From Flavobacteriales bacterium (GTDB lineage: Bacteria > Bacteroidota > Bacteroidia > Flavobacteriales_F > PHOS-HE28), in contig CP065018.1 of the NCBI GenBank assembly GCA_016700415.1, positions 2,052,001 through 2,116,000 of the forward strand: 64,000 nucleotides of DNA, given 5' to 3'. Shown in pieces: positions 49,501 through 57,586 of the stretch. Within the stretch, counting starts at the first letter, position 1. The number at the start of each line of letters is the position of its first letter. The notes under the pieces were generated by a model. The model saw nothing but the letters and a program-made list of their open reading frames with translations, was not told where the DNA came from and ran no database searches. The position numbers were made by a program, and so were the translations under genes.

Positions 49501-52500
49501 CAGGTTGATCGCGACACCGTTCGAGCAGACGCTGACCGAGCTGCTCGTGCCAGCGTTCGCCGGGGCCTGCTCGGCAACCGTGACCGTAGCTGTCGCATTC
49601 GCGCAAGGCGCCACGCCAGTGACCGTGTAGGTAAATGGGCCGGGGGCATTAACGGCAGGGTCGTACATCCCGCCGACCAAGCCGCCGCTCCATGCGCCGC
49701 CACCAGCGGGCGTGCCGCCCAATGAGTCCAGCAGGTTGATCGCGACACCGTTCGAGCAGACGCTGACCGAGCTGCTCGTGCCAGCGTTCGCCGGGGCCTG
49801 TTCGGCAACCGTGACCGTCGCCGTCGCGTTCGCACAGGGTGCCACGCCAGTGATCGTGTAGGTGAATGGACCGGGCGCGTTCACTGCGGGGTCGTACATC
49901 CCACCAACAAGGCCGCCGCTCCATGTGCCGCCACCGGCCGGAGTGCCGCCCAATGAGTCCAACAGGTTGATCGCAACACCGTTCGAGCAGACGCTGACGG
50001 AGCTGCTTGTCCCAGCATCAACCGGCGTTTGTTCCGCCACGGTCACCGTAGCTGTCGCATTCGCGCAGGGCGCCGTGCCCGTGACCGTGTAGGTGTATGG
50101 GCCGGGGGCGTTAACGACAGGATCGTACATCCCACCAACAAGGCCGCCGCTCCATGCGCCGCCACCAGCGGGCGTGCCGCCCAATGAGTCCAATAGGTTG
50201 ATCGCAACACCGTTCGAGCAGACGCTGACCGAACTGCTCGTGCCTGCATCCGCCGGTGCCACCTCGGTCACCGTCACAGTAGCCGTCGAATTGGCGCAAG
50301 GCGCCACACCCGTGACCGTGTAGGTATACGGGCCGGGTGCGTTCACGGCAGGGTCGTACATGCCCCCGACAAGGCCGCCGCTCCATGTGCCGCCCGCAGC
50401 GGGTGCACCGCCCAAGGAGTTCCGCAAATTTATCGGTGCTCCGTTCCCACAGACGCTGACCGGGCCGTTCGTGCCCGCGTTCGCCGGCGTTTGTTCCGCC
50501 ACGGTCACCGTAGCTGTCGCGTTCGCGCAGGGTGCCACGCCCGTGACCGTGTAGGTAAATGGGCCGGGAGCATTAACGGCAGGGTTGTACATCCCGCCGA
50601 CGAGGCCGCCGCTCCATGCGCCGCCACCGGCAGGAGTGCCGCCCAATGAGTCCAGCAGGTTGATGGGAACACCGTTGGCGCAGACGCTGACCGAACTGCT
50701 CGTGCCTGCATCCGCCGGTGCCACCTCGGTCACCGTCACAGTAGCCGTCGAATTGGCGCAAGGCGCCACACCCGTGACCGTGTAGGTATACGGGCCGGGT
50801 GCGTTCACGGCAGGGTCGTACATGCCCCCGACAAGGCCGCCGCTCCATGTGCCGCCCGCAGCGGGCGCACCGCCCAAGGAGTTCCGCAAATTTATCGGTG
50901 CTCCGTTCCCACAGACGCTGACCGGGCCGTTCGTGCCCGCGTTCGCCGGCGTTTGTTCCGCCACGGTCACCGTCGCCGTCGCGTTCGCGCAGGGTGCCAC
51001 GCCCGTGACCGTGTAGGTGAATGGGCCGGGAGCATTAACGGCAGGGTTGTACATCCCGCCGACGAGGCCGCCGCTCCATGCGCCGCCACCGGCAGGAGTG
51101 CCGCCCAATGAGTCCAGCAGGTTGATGGGAACACCGTTGGCGCAGACGCTGACCGAACTGCTCGTGCCTGCATCCGCCGGTGCCATCTCGGTCACCGTCA
51201 CAGTAGCCGTCGAATTGGCGCAAGGCGCCACACCCGTGACCGTGTAGGTATACGGGCCGGGTGCGTTCACGGCAGGGTCGTACATGCCCCCGACAAGGCC
51301 GCCGCTCCATGTGCCGCCCGCAGCGGGCGCACCGCCCAAGGAGTTCCGCAAATTTATCGGTGCTCCGTTCCCACAGACGCTGACCGGGCCGTTCGTGCCC
51401 GCGTTCGCCGGCGTTTGTTCCGCCACGGTCACCGTCGCTGTCGCGTTCGCGCAGGGCGCCGTGCCCGTGACCGTGTAGGTGAATGGGCCGGGAGCATTAA
51501 CGGCAGGGTTGTACATCCCGCCGACGAGGCCACCGCTCCATGCGCCGCCACCGGCAGGAGTGCCGCCCAATGAGTCCAGCAGGTTGATGGGAACACCGTT
51601 GGCGCAGACGCTGACCGAACTGCTCGTGCCAGCGTTCGCTGGTGCCACCTCGGTCACCGTGACCGTGGCCGTAGCCGCGGCACATCCTCCGCCGCCCGGA
51701 ACGGTATATTGAAAAACTCCCGGTCCTTGTGTGGCCGGATCATAGTTCGGACCAACAGGTGTACCTCCCGGTAGCCGGGTCCATGTACCGGTCGCGTCCG
51801 GGGTTCCGCCCAAGCCGGAGATCAATGGAACAGGGACGGAATTGCCACAAACTTTCAGCGTACTGTCCACCCCCGCGTTGGGCGTCCCGGCGGTGAAGTT
51901 GACGGTCAATGTGGCGCTCACATTCATGCATGCATTCCCGACGATGTAGGTGTATACGCCTGCCAGATCGGTGGTAGGGTCGAACTGGGGATCATGGATG
52001 CTGTTGTCGGGGGCATACCATATTCCACCCGCGTCCGGTGTTCCGCCCAACCGGTCGATCAGGTTGAATACGTTGGCCGTGGGGCAGACCAATGTTGAAG
52101 CGTCCGTTCCCGCATCGGGGCTTCCTGCGGCAGGAGTGAATGAGGTGATGTTCACGGCGATCGTGGTACTGTTCACGATCGGGCAGGCGCCGTCGTTCAC
52201 CTGGAACAACACGTTCACCGGGCTATTGCTGACATCCCCCGTCCAACAGACCGTTACAGTGGCCGGGTTCGCCCCACTGACGGAATATGTGGCACCCGGC
52301 AACAGTGTGGTAACCTGGGAAGCCACTACCAGCACATCCCCGGGATCCATATCCTCAAAGACCAAACTGAAGCAAATTGCTGAGCCATCACAGATCTGAA
52401 TGGCGTTCGGTCCGAGTATAAAGCCCCCCGGAGCGGGTGGATCTCCGGGACCACCAGGGCCCGTGAGCGTCGCAGAGCCTTGCGCGACGGGCGTGCTACC

Positions 52501-53334
52501 GACACAGGCCAAGGCCACGATACTGACATCCCGCATCACCGTACCGATGAGAACCCCGCTCGCATTATACTGTTCGATCTCGATCACGAAGACATACCGG
52601 CCTATCGCCGGTGGCGTGAAAACCAACTGCCCCGTGACCGGGTCCAGCGAGGTGCTATTTGCAGGCTGGTTAGCGCTATAACCTGGCTTGTAGCCGATCG
52701 GGGACGAACTGTTCGCAAAGCCTCGTGCATTGATCAACGAATAAGCCAAGGAATCACCGTTCGGCTCCGTGACCCCGAAATTGTAGCTGGCCTCCTGTCC
52801 AACACAGACGTAGGGAACGGAATTTTCCGTGAACACCGGCGAATCATCACAGGCTGCCAGGTCGTTCCGTAGGACCGCCTCCAGATAAATTCCCGCGGAA
52901 CCCACCAGGTTCATCGTGACAGCACGACAGCAGAGCACCCAGGACATAGTCCAGCCGCCCGGACAGGGAGGCATGTTCAACACCGTCTGGAAACTGTACA
53001 GGTTCACCCCCTGAAGCCCGCCACCGTTGCAAGTGCTGTTCACCAATTGGGCCGGGCAGATCTGGCTCACTTCCGTAGGTACGGGCGGAGGGATCAATAC
53101 ATCAAAGGAACCGCAGGCGCTCTCATAGTGCAGGGTCTGGTCGATCGCAGGCACACCGCTGCAATCAAGGAAAAGATCCAACGTCACCAAGTAATTGTTC
53201 CCGCCTTGGCATACATAAGTGATGTTGCCGCCCATGTAGTGGGCCGCATCTGCATGCAGGCCGAACACGAGCGCCAACGCGACAAGGGCATGCCTCAGCC
53301 GACGAAGACAGTAAAATGGGCGGGATAACTTCAA
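46546..53334 (-). CDS. N-terminal part of giant secreted repeat protein (T9SS adhesin-like)
   Basis: A 2262-residue frame starting at a TTG (no ATG or GTG upstream before an in-frame TAA). It begins MKLSRPFYCLRRLRHALVAL with a signal peptide ending LHADA, then a 360-residue Cys-containing head (AAHYMGGNITYVCQGGNNYL, FVIEIEQYNASGVLIGTVMR) also found at the start of many large Bacteroidota secreted proteins. Diverged units follow, then 18 near-identical 77-residue units (…NLLDSLGGTPAGGG…GGLVGGMYDPAVN…), two more diverged units (SDTTFTLCSS; DTSITLCSNG) and the start of the alternating repeat. The frame ends at break 4. Joined with the downstream frames, the whole protein would be close to 4000 residues and exposed on the cell surface. 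Function as adhesin is inferred from architecture only. Confidence 0.88.
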   Translation of the reverse strand: MKLSRPFYCLRRLRHALVALALVFGLHADAAHYMGGNITYVCQGGNNYLVTLDLFLDCSGVPAIDQTLHYESACGSFDVLIPPPVPTEVSQICPAQLVNSTCNGGGLQGVNLYSFQTVLNMPPCPGGWTMSWVLCCRAVTMNLVGSAGIYLEAVLRNDLAACDDSPVFTENSVPYVCVGQEASYNFGVTEPNGDSLAYSLINARGFANSSSPIGYKPGYSANQPANSTSLDPVTGQLVFTPPAIGRYVFVIEIEQYNASGVLIGTVMRDVSIVALACVGSTPVAQGSATLTGPGGPGDPPAPGGFILGPNAIQICDGSAICFSLVFEDMDPGDVLVVASQVTTLLPGATYSVSGANPATVTVCWTGDVSNSPVNVLFQVNDGACPIVNSTTIAVNITSFTPAAGSPDAGTDASTLVCPTANVFNLIDRLGGTPDAGGIWYAPDNSIHDPQFDPTTDLAGVYTYIVGNACMNVSATLTVNFTAGTPNAGVDSTLKVCGNSVPVPLISGLGGTPDATGTWTRLPGGTPVGPNYDPATQGPGVFQYTVPGGGGCAAATATVTVTEVAPANAGTSSSVSVCANGVPINLLDSLGGTPAGGGAWSGGLVGGMYNPAVNAPGPFTYTVTGTAPCANATATVTVAEQTPANAGTNGPVSVCGNGAPINLRNSLGGAPAAGGTWSGGLVGGMYDPAVNAPGPYTYTVTGVAPCANSTATVTVTEMAPADAGTSSSVSVCANGVPINLLDSLGGTPAGGGAWSGGLVGGMYNPAVNAPGPFTYTVTGVAPCANATATVTVAEQTPANAGTNGPVSVCGNGAPINLRNSLGGAPAAGGTWSGGLVGGMYDPAVNAPGPYTYTVTGVAPCANSTATVTVTEVAPADAGTSSSVSVCANGVPINLLDSLGGTPAGGGAWSGGLVGGMYNPAVNAPGPFTYTVTGVAPCANATATVTVAEQTPANAGTNGPVSVCGNGAPINLRNSLGGAPAAGGTWSGGLVGGMYDPAVNAPGPYTYTVTGVAPCANSTATVTVTEVAPADAGTSSSVSVCSNGVAINLLDSLGGTPAGGGAWSGGLVGGMYDPVVNAPGPYTYTVTGTAPCANATATVTVAEQTPVDAGTSSSVSVCSNGVAINLLDSLGGTPAGGGTWSGGLVGGMYDPAVNAPGPFTYTITGVAPCANATATVTVAEQAPANAGTSSSVSVCSNGVAINLLDSLGGTPAGGGAWSGGLVGGMYDPAVNAPGPFTYTVTGVAPCANATATVTVAEQAPANAGTSSSVSVCSNGVAINLLDSLGGTPAGGGAWSGGLVGGMYDPAVNAPGPYTYTITGVAPCANATATVTVTEVAPANAGTSSSVSVCSNGVAINLLDSLGGTPAGGGAWSGGLVGGMYDPAVNAPGPFTYTVTGTAPCANATATVTVAEQTPVDAGTSSSVSVCSNGVAINLLDSLGGTPAGGGAWSGGLVGGMYDPAVNAPGPYTYTVTGTAPCANATATVTVAEQAPANAGTSSSVSVCSNGVAINLLDSLGGTPAGGGAWSGGLVGGMYDPAVNAPGPYTYTVTGVAPCANATATVTVAEQAPANAGTSSSVSVCSNGVAINLLDSLGGTPAGGGTWSGGLVGGMYDPAVNAPGPFTYTITGVAPCANATATVTVTEVAPADAGTSSSVSVCANGVAINLLDSLGGTPAGGGTWSGGLVGGMYNPAVNAPGPYTYTVTGVAPCANATATVTVAEQTPVDAGTSSSVSVCSNGVAINMLDSLGGTPAGGGTWSGGLVGGMYDPAVNAPGPFTYTITGVAPCANATATVTVAEQAPANAGTSSSVSVCSNGVAINLLDSLGGTPAGGGAWSGGLVGGMYDPAVNAPGPFTYTVTGVAPCANATATVTVAEQAPANAGTSSSVSVCSNGVAINLLDSLGGTPAGGGAWSGGLVGGMYDPAVNAPGPFTYTITGVAPCANATATVTVAEIPAAYAGSDTTFTLCSSNSTTNLFFVLTGAQAGGTWTGPGGAFFDGTYEPSVDPEGPHIYTVAGSASCADDQAVVMVVEVVAPNAGRDTSITLCSNGNILNLFTVLPTAQPGGTWLAGFSGSYEPGVTPPGVFTYSLPGIAPCVGDQSTVTIAETSTPNAGTDANLTVCDQGAAVNLFNSLGGSPDAGGTWSGGLVGGMYDPAVNAPGPYIYTVTGTSPCGNATATVTVSETGSPNAGTDGAVTVCADGAAIDLFTELGGSPDAGGTWSGGLVGGMFDPAVNAAGNYTYTLNATAPCTSDQSQVVVTIASAADA
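47505..51662 (-). repeat. 18 tandem 231-bp units
   Basis: Eighteen consecutive 77-residue units of exactly 231 bp each make up 4158 bp. Variation is mostly limited to a few sites: the linker (EQAPANAG, EQTPVDAG or TEVAPADAG), ANGVP/SNGVA, and the SSSV/NGPV alternation in the first six units. Silent sites are also nearly identical, so the array is young or homogenised by recombination. Boundaries are rounded to about ten bases. Confidence 0.9.
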
Positions 53335-53367
53335 GGGGCGTTGGTCGGTTTATCTCGTTGGAACCTT

Positions 53368-53375
53368 CAAAATTA
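53368..53375 (-). promoter_or_regulatory. TAnnTTTG -7 element of the giant gene
   Basis: The minus strand reads TAATTTTG, 33 bases ahead of the TTG start at 53334. It supports the TTG start. The spacer up to 53532 has no gene. Confidence 0.5.
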
Positions 53376-53532
53376 GGAGATCCGGTGTTGAACGGGGTTC
53401 CTTATTTCCTATTGACGCCTCTTTGCCCCGATCCGGCGCATGGGCCGGGGATCGTTGTACGACTATGAACCTCTTGGTGTTCCCCGTTGAAAGTACCATT
53501 GTCCAACTTCTCCTACGAACGGTCAGGGACAC

Positions 53533-53540
53533 TACTTTTG
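53533..53540 (+). promoter_or_regulatory. TAnnTTTG -7 element of the TonB operon
   Basis: TACTTTTG lies 46 bases before the ATG at 53587; a TTG at 53509-53511 lies 21 bases upstream of it, in the range expected for a -33 element. Confidence 0.55.
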
Positions 53541-53586
53541 ACCCCCTTTCCCCGGAACGCCCCGGAGCAACCAACGATCAAGGCTG

Positions 53587-56190
53587 ATGCGAAGACCCTA
53601 CCCCTCGACCTTCCCCGTTCCGAGGATCGCCCTATCATTTACGTTGGCCCTGATACTGACTCTGGTGGCCTCCTTCCCGCTCCAAGCACAAACGGACACC
53701 TCCGGCACCAGCCGGAAAGACAGCTCCCTGCTGATCACCAAGCCGGACACGTCCACCGTTGAACAGGACATCCGCGCCGGGGGCTTCACCGTTTCCGCCA
53801 CCGACCTCGATGCCGAGATCGCCGGGCAGGACGTTTCCGGCATTTTGCGCTCGTCGCGCGATGTGTTCAATAGCACAGCCGGGTACAACTTCGGCGCGGC
53901 CCGTTTCCGTGTCCGCGGTCTGGGCGGCGAGTTCAACCCGGTCAGCATAAACGGCATCTTGATGAACGACCTGGAAAGCGGGTATGCCTCCTGGTCGCTC
54001 TGGGGCGGGCTGAACGATGTGACGCGGTGGTCCGAGACGGGCGCGGGCGTCAGCGCATCACGCCACAGTTTCGGCGGCATCGGCGGATGGTCCGATCTGG
54101 ACCTGCGCGCCTCCCAGTTGCGGAAGGGCATCCGCGTTTCCTATGCGCGGACCAACCGGACCTACCGCAACCGCACCATGGCCACGTACAATACCGGTAT
54201 GATGGCCAACGGCTGGGCCTTGAGCGCAAGCGGATCCCTGCGCTGGTCCGACGAAGGCTACGTGCCCGGCACATTCTACAACGCTGGTGCGTACTTCCTT
54301 TCCGTGGAGAAAAAACTGAACGCCAAGCACAGCTTCGGCTTTATCGGCTTCGGGGCGCCGATCGTTTCGGGCCGCCAGGGGCTGGCGGTGCAGGAGGCCC
54401 AGACCCTCACGGACGACCATTATTACAACCCGAACTGGGGCTTTCAAGACGGCAAAAAGCGCAATGCGAACGTGAGCAACGACCACAAACCTGTTTTCAT
54501 CCTCTCCCACTACTTCAAGCCCGACGACCATACCACTTGGAACACCAGCTTGCTGTACACCTTCGGGCGGGACGGCTATACAGCACTGAACTGGTATGAT
54601 GCCCCCGACCCACGCCCCGACTACTACCGTTACCTGCCCAGCTACTATAGCGATACCGACCCGGGCATCGCGGCGGACCTCACCAATGCTTGGCACAACG
54701 ACCCCAACGCCAGCCAGATCAACTGGGACCAGCTCTATTTCGCCAACACGAAGAACCTCTATACCGTGCAGAATGCCGAGGGCGTCCAGGGCAACAACGT
54801 CACCGGCATGCGCAGCAAGTACATCGTGGAGGACCGCCGGGCCGACCCGACGCGTATCGCCTTGAACAGCGTGTGGAGCAGGGAATTGACAGATCAGCTG
54901 CACCTCACGGTCGGGGCCAGCTATAACAGCCAGAAGACACATTACTTCAAGGTGATCGAGGACCTGTTGGGTGGCGACTACTGGCTGGACTACGACCAGT
55001 TCGCCAGCCGAGACAGCGACGACCCCAATGCCGCCCAGAACGACCTGAACACGCCCAACCATATAGTGTACAAGGGCGATGCCTTCGGCTACGATTATGA
55101 CATCAAGACCAACTTGGTGAACGCCTTTGGCCAAGTGGAAAAGAAATGGCGGAAGGTGGAAGGCTATTTCGGGGCCAGCCTTTCGAGCACCTGCTTTTGG
55201 CGTGACGGTCACTACCAAAAAGCCCTGTTTCCGGACAACTCCTTCGGGAAAAGCGAAAAGCAGCGTTTCATCCATGGCGGCGTGAAGGCCGGTGCGGTCT
55301 ACAAGATCTCCGGCCGCCAGTACATCACCGCCAATGCCGGCTTTATCTCCAACGCACCTACTGCGCGCTCCGCCTACCTCAGCCCCCGTACCCGCGACGC
55401 CGCGGTGGACGGCCTCACCACCGAGAAAGCCCTTAGCGGGGACATCGGCTACGAGGTGCGCATGCCCCGGGTAAAAGGCCGCGCGACCCTCTACTACGTG
55501 CACACCACGGACGGCATCTGGTCCCGCAGCTTTTACCATGACGTGTACCGCACCTTCGTGAACTATTCCATGACCGGGGTGGCGCAGAAGAACGTGGGCC
55601 TCGAACTGGCCGCCGAGGTGAAGCTTTCTCCCACTTGGCAGCTCACCGCCGTATACGCCGAAGGACAATACCTCTACGATTCCCGGCCCATCGCCACGGT
55701 GACCCGGGACAACAGCGACACCGCGCTGGCCACGGGCCGCACCGTGTACTGGAAAGACTACAGCGTGGGCGGAATGCCACAGCGCGCCGCCTCCCTGGGC
55801 CTTCGTTACAATGCACCGAAGTACTGGTCCATCGGCGCGAACATGAACTATTTCGGCAACATCTACCTGGACCCCAACCCGGACCGCCGAACAGCTGAGG
55901 CCTTAGGCAATCTCGTCATCGAGGACCCCCAGTGGAACCAGTTGCTGGAACAGACCAAATTGGACGATGGCTACACCGTGGACATCTTCTTCACCAAGAG
56001 CTGGATGCTGAAACACAAGTACCGCATCGGCTTCAACCTCTCCATCAGCAACCTGCTGGACAATACGGACCTGGTCACCGGCGGCTACGAGCAACTGCGC
56101 TACGTGCCCATGGAGATCGACAAATTCCCGCCCAAGCTCAGCTACATGTACGGCCGCACCTTCTACGCCCAGGTCAACCTCAGCTTCTGA
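53587..56190 (+). CDS. TonB-dependent outer-membrane receptor
   Basis: An 867-residue receptor. Signal peptide (LALILTLVASFPLQAQ), no carboxypeptidase-regulatory domain, a plug at about residues 70-180 (DVSGILRSSRDVFNSTAGYN, FRVRGLGGEFNPVSINGILM, LWGGLNDVTRWSETGAGVSA) and a barrel to the end (MYGRTFYAQVNLSF). The WGGLNDVTR-type plug is found in receptors that precede DUF5689 lipoproteins. With the next two genes (10- and 30-base spacing) it forms one operon. From the OB-fold partners I infer a nucleic-acid or nucleotide ligand; no direct evidence in the barrel itself. Confidence 0.93.
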   Translation: MRRPYPSTFPVPRIALSFTLALILTLVASFPLQAQTDTSGTSRKDSSLLITKPDTSTVEQDIRAGGFTVSATDLDAEIAGQDVSGILRSSRDVFNSTAGYNFGAARFRVRGLGGEFNPVSINGILMNDLESGYASWSLWGGLNDVTRWSETGAGVSASRHSFGGIGGWSDLDLRASQLRKGIRVSYARTNRTYRNRTMATYNTGMMANGWALSASGSLRWSDEGYVPGTFYNAGAYFLSVEKKLNAKHSFGFIGFGAPIVSGRQGLAVQEAQTLTDDHYYNPNWGFQDGKKRNANVSNDHKPVFILSHYFKPDDHTTWNTSLLYTFGRDGYTALNWYDAPDPRPDYYRYLPSYYSDTDPGIAADLTNAWHNDPNASQINWDQLYFANTKNLYTVQNAEGVQGNNVTGMRSKYIVEDRRADPTRIALNSVWSRELTDQLHLTVGASYNSQKTHYFKVIEDLLGGDYWLDYDQFASRDSDDPNAAQNDLNTPNHIVYKGDAFGYDYDIKTNLVNAFGQVEKKWRKVEGYFGASLSSTCFWRDGHYQKALFPDNSFGKSEKQRFIHGGVKAGAVYKISGRQYITANAGFISNAPTARSAYLSPRTRDAAVDGLTTEKALSGDIGYEVRMPRVKGRATLYYVHTTDGIWSRSFYHDVYRTFVNYSMTGVAQKNVGLELAAEVKLSPTWQLTAVYAEGQYLYDSRPIATVTRDNSDTALATGRTVYWKDYSVGGMPQRAASLGLRYNAPKYWSIGANMNYFGNIYLDPNPDRRTAEALGNLVIEDPQWNQLLEQTKLDDGYTVDIFFTKSWMLKHKYRIGFNLSISNLLDNTDLVTGGYEQLRYVPMEIDKFPPKLSYMYGRTFYAQVNLSF

Positions 56191-56200
56191 TAAAACGAAA

Positions 56201-57556
56201 ATGCAACGCATCACCCCCGCCCAACGCATCGCCTTGCTGGCCTTGCCCCTGCTCTTAGCCACGGCTTTCGGCTGCAAAAGGGAATTCGATACACCGCCCG
56301 TGCGCTCCATACCTGAGGGAGCCAAAGTGAACATCACCCAGCTGCGAGCGCTGTACACAAGTCAATCTGTACTCTCACCCGTGCATTTCTCCGACACAGC
56401 CGGGGCGATCACCACCGTCTATGGCGTAGTGACTGCGGATGAGCAAAGCGGAAACCTCTATAAAAACATCTATGTCCAAGACTCCTCTGGTGCCGCCATC
56501 TGTCTGCGTTTGCTGAACTCCGGAGGTCTTTACCAAGGAGATTACATCCGGATCTATCTGCCCGGCACAGTTCTAAGTGTTTACCAGAATCTCCTTCAGT
56601 TGGACAGTGTGGATGTGGACAACAACATTGTTAAGCAGTCCACTGGAGTTGACGTGACAAGTGCCACCAGCATTTTCATTACTCCAGCTTCGATCAACCA
56701 ACTTGCCACAAATAGCGGCTACGCTAACGCCAATGGTATTCCCACATACCAAAGCAAATTAGTAAAGATCACTGGTGTGCAGTTTGCTGATAGCACGGGA
56801 AACCTGACCTATGCGGATGCGGCCAACCTCGGAACACTGAACCGCGATCTTGATGATTGCAACGGCAACACGACGATCGTTCGTACCAGTGGCTACGCGA
56901 ACTTCGCCGGGCAACACCTGCCCGCCGGCAAGGGGAGTTTCATTGGAATAGCCAGCTATTATAGCAGTAGTGGCCCCAATGGGCTTCAACTCCTGGTTCG
57001 CGATCCGAGTGATATTGACATGAACGGTCCTCGTTGCGGGCAAGCAGGCACTTGTGTCCCTGTGGCATCGGTTTCAGAAGATTTCTCCTCCGTGGTGAAC
57101 AACCAAACGATCAATCTGGATTGCTGGAAGAACACCTTTACAGAAGGTAGTGTGGCTTGGCGCGGCAAGGTGAGCGGCTCCGACTTCAGCGCAGAGGCCC
57201 GGCTTTCCCTTGGACAAGCCAGCACCATGTGGTTGGTAACACCGCAGATCACATACTCCACCTCGCAGAACCTGTCCTTCTCATCGGCCAAAGTGAACTG
57301 GGTACATGACGGTCTCACCGCCTGGGTTAGTACCGATTTCACCGGCGACGTGACCACCGCGACCTGGACACAGGTGAACGGAGCGACCATCGCCGGGCAG
57401 GCTGATGCGGACAATGATTGGATCCCCTCCGGTAGCATCGCGCTCTCCGGAATCCTTCCTTCGGGATATAGCGGTAACTTCGTGGTCGCCTTCAAATACC
57501 AAGGTGATGCCGCACAAAACACCACCTACCGTGTTGACAACGTACAGGTGAACTAA
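56201..57556 (+). CDS. DUF5689 lipoprotein with choice-of-anchor-J-like C-terminal domain
   Basis: A 451-residue lipoprotein: MQRITPAQRIALLALPLLLA, lipobox AFGC (Cys25). Residues about 40-275 are DUF5689 (VNITQLRALYTSQSV; ITTVYGVVTADEQSGNLYKN; IYVQDSSGAAICLRLLNSGG), a fold with OB-like halves; residues about 290-451 (EDFSSVVNNQTINLDCWKNT, AEARLSLGQASTMWLVTPQI, FKYQGDAAQNTTYRVDNVQV) are a jelly-roll like the choice-of-anchor J/DUF5017 domain. It is likely the surface partner of the TonB receptor. The middle part is richer in A/T than its neighbours. Confidence 0.88.
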   Translation: MQRITPAQRIALLALPLLLATAFGCKREFDTPPVRSIPEGAKVNITQLRALYTSQSVLSPVHFSDTAGAITTVYGVVTADEQSGNLYKNIYVQDSSGAAICLRLLNSGGLYQGDYIRIYLPGTVLSVYQNLLQLDSVDVDNNIVKQSTGVDVTSATSIFITPASINQLATNSGYANANGIPTYQSKLVKITGVQFADSTGNLTYADAANLGTLNRDLDDCNGNTTIVRTSGYANFAGQHLPAGKGSFIGIASYYSSSGPNGLQLLVRDPSDIDMNGPRCGQAGTCVPVASVSEDFSSVVNNQTINLDCWKNTFTEGSVAWRGKVSGSDFSAEARLSLGQASTMWLVTPQITYSTSQNLSFSSAKVNWVHDGLTAWVSTDFTGDVTTATWTQVNGATIAGQADADNDWIPSGSIALSGILPSGYSGNFVVAFKYQGDAAQNTTYRVDNVQVN

Positions 57557-57586
57557 AATCCTCCTTACCCTGAAACCCAACATACC

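Noticed and set aside
47505..51662. Possible CRISPR array because of regular spacing
   Set aside because: The period is 231 bp with no short repeat/unique spacer pattern; the units are one continuous coding frame.
43386..51712. Many consecutive plus-strand frames of 74-77 codons over the repeat region
   Set aside because: They are antisense shadows of the minus-strand repeats: each repeat unit yields the same frame on the other strand, bounded by identical stops. They lack signal peptides or domains and disagree with the PKD and type B domains on the minus strand.
54058..55668. 536-codon minus-strand frame opposite the TonB receptor
   Set aside because: Shadow of a clear TonB receptor on the plus strand; composition rich in Val/Gly/His as typical for antisense of GC-rich genes.
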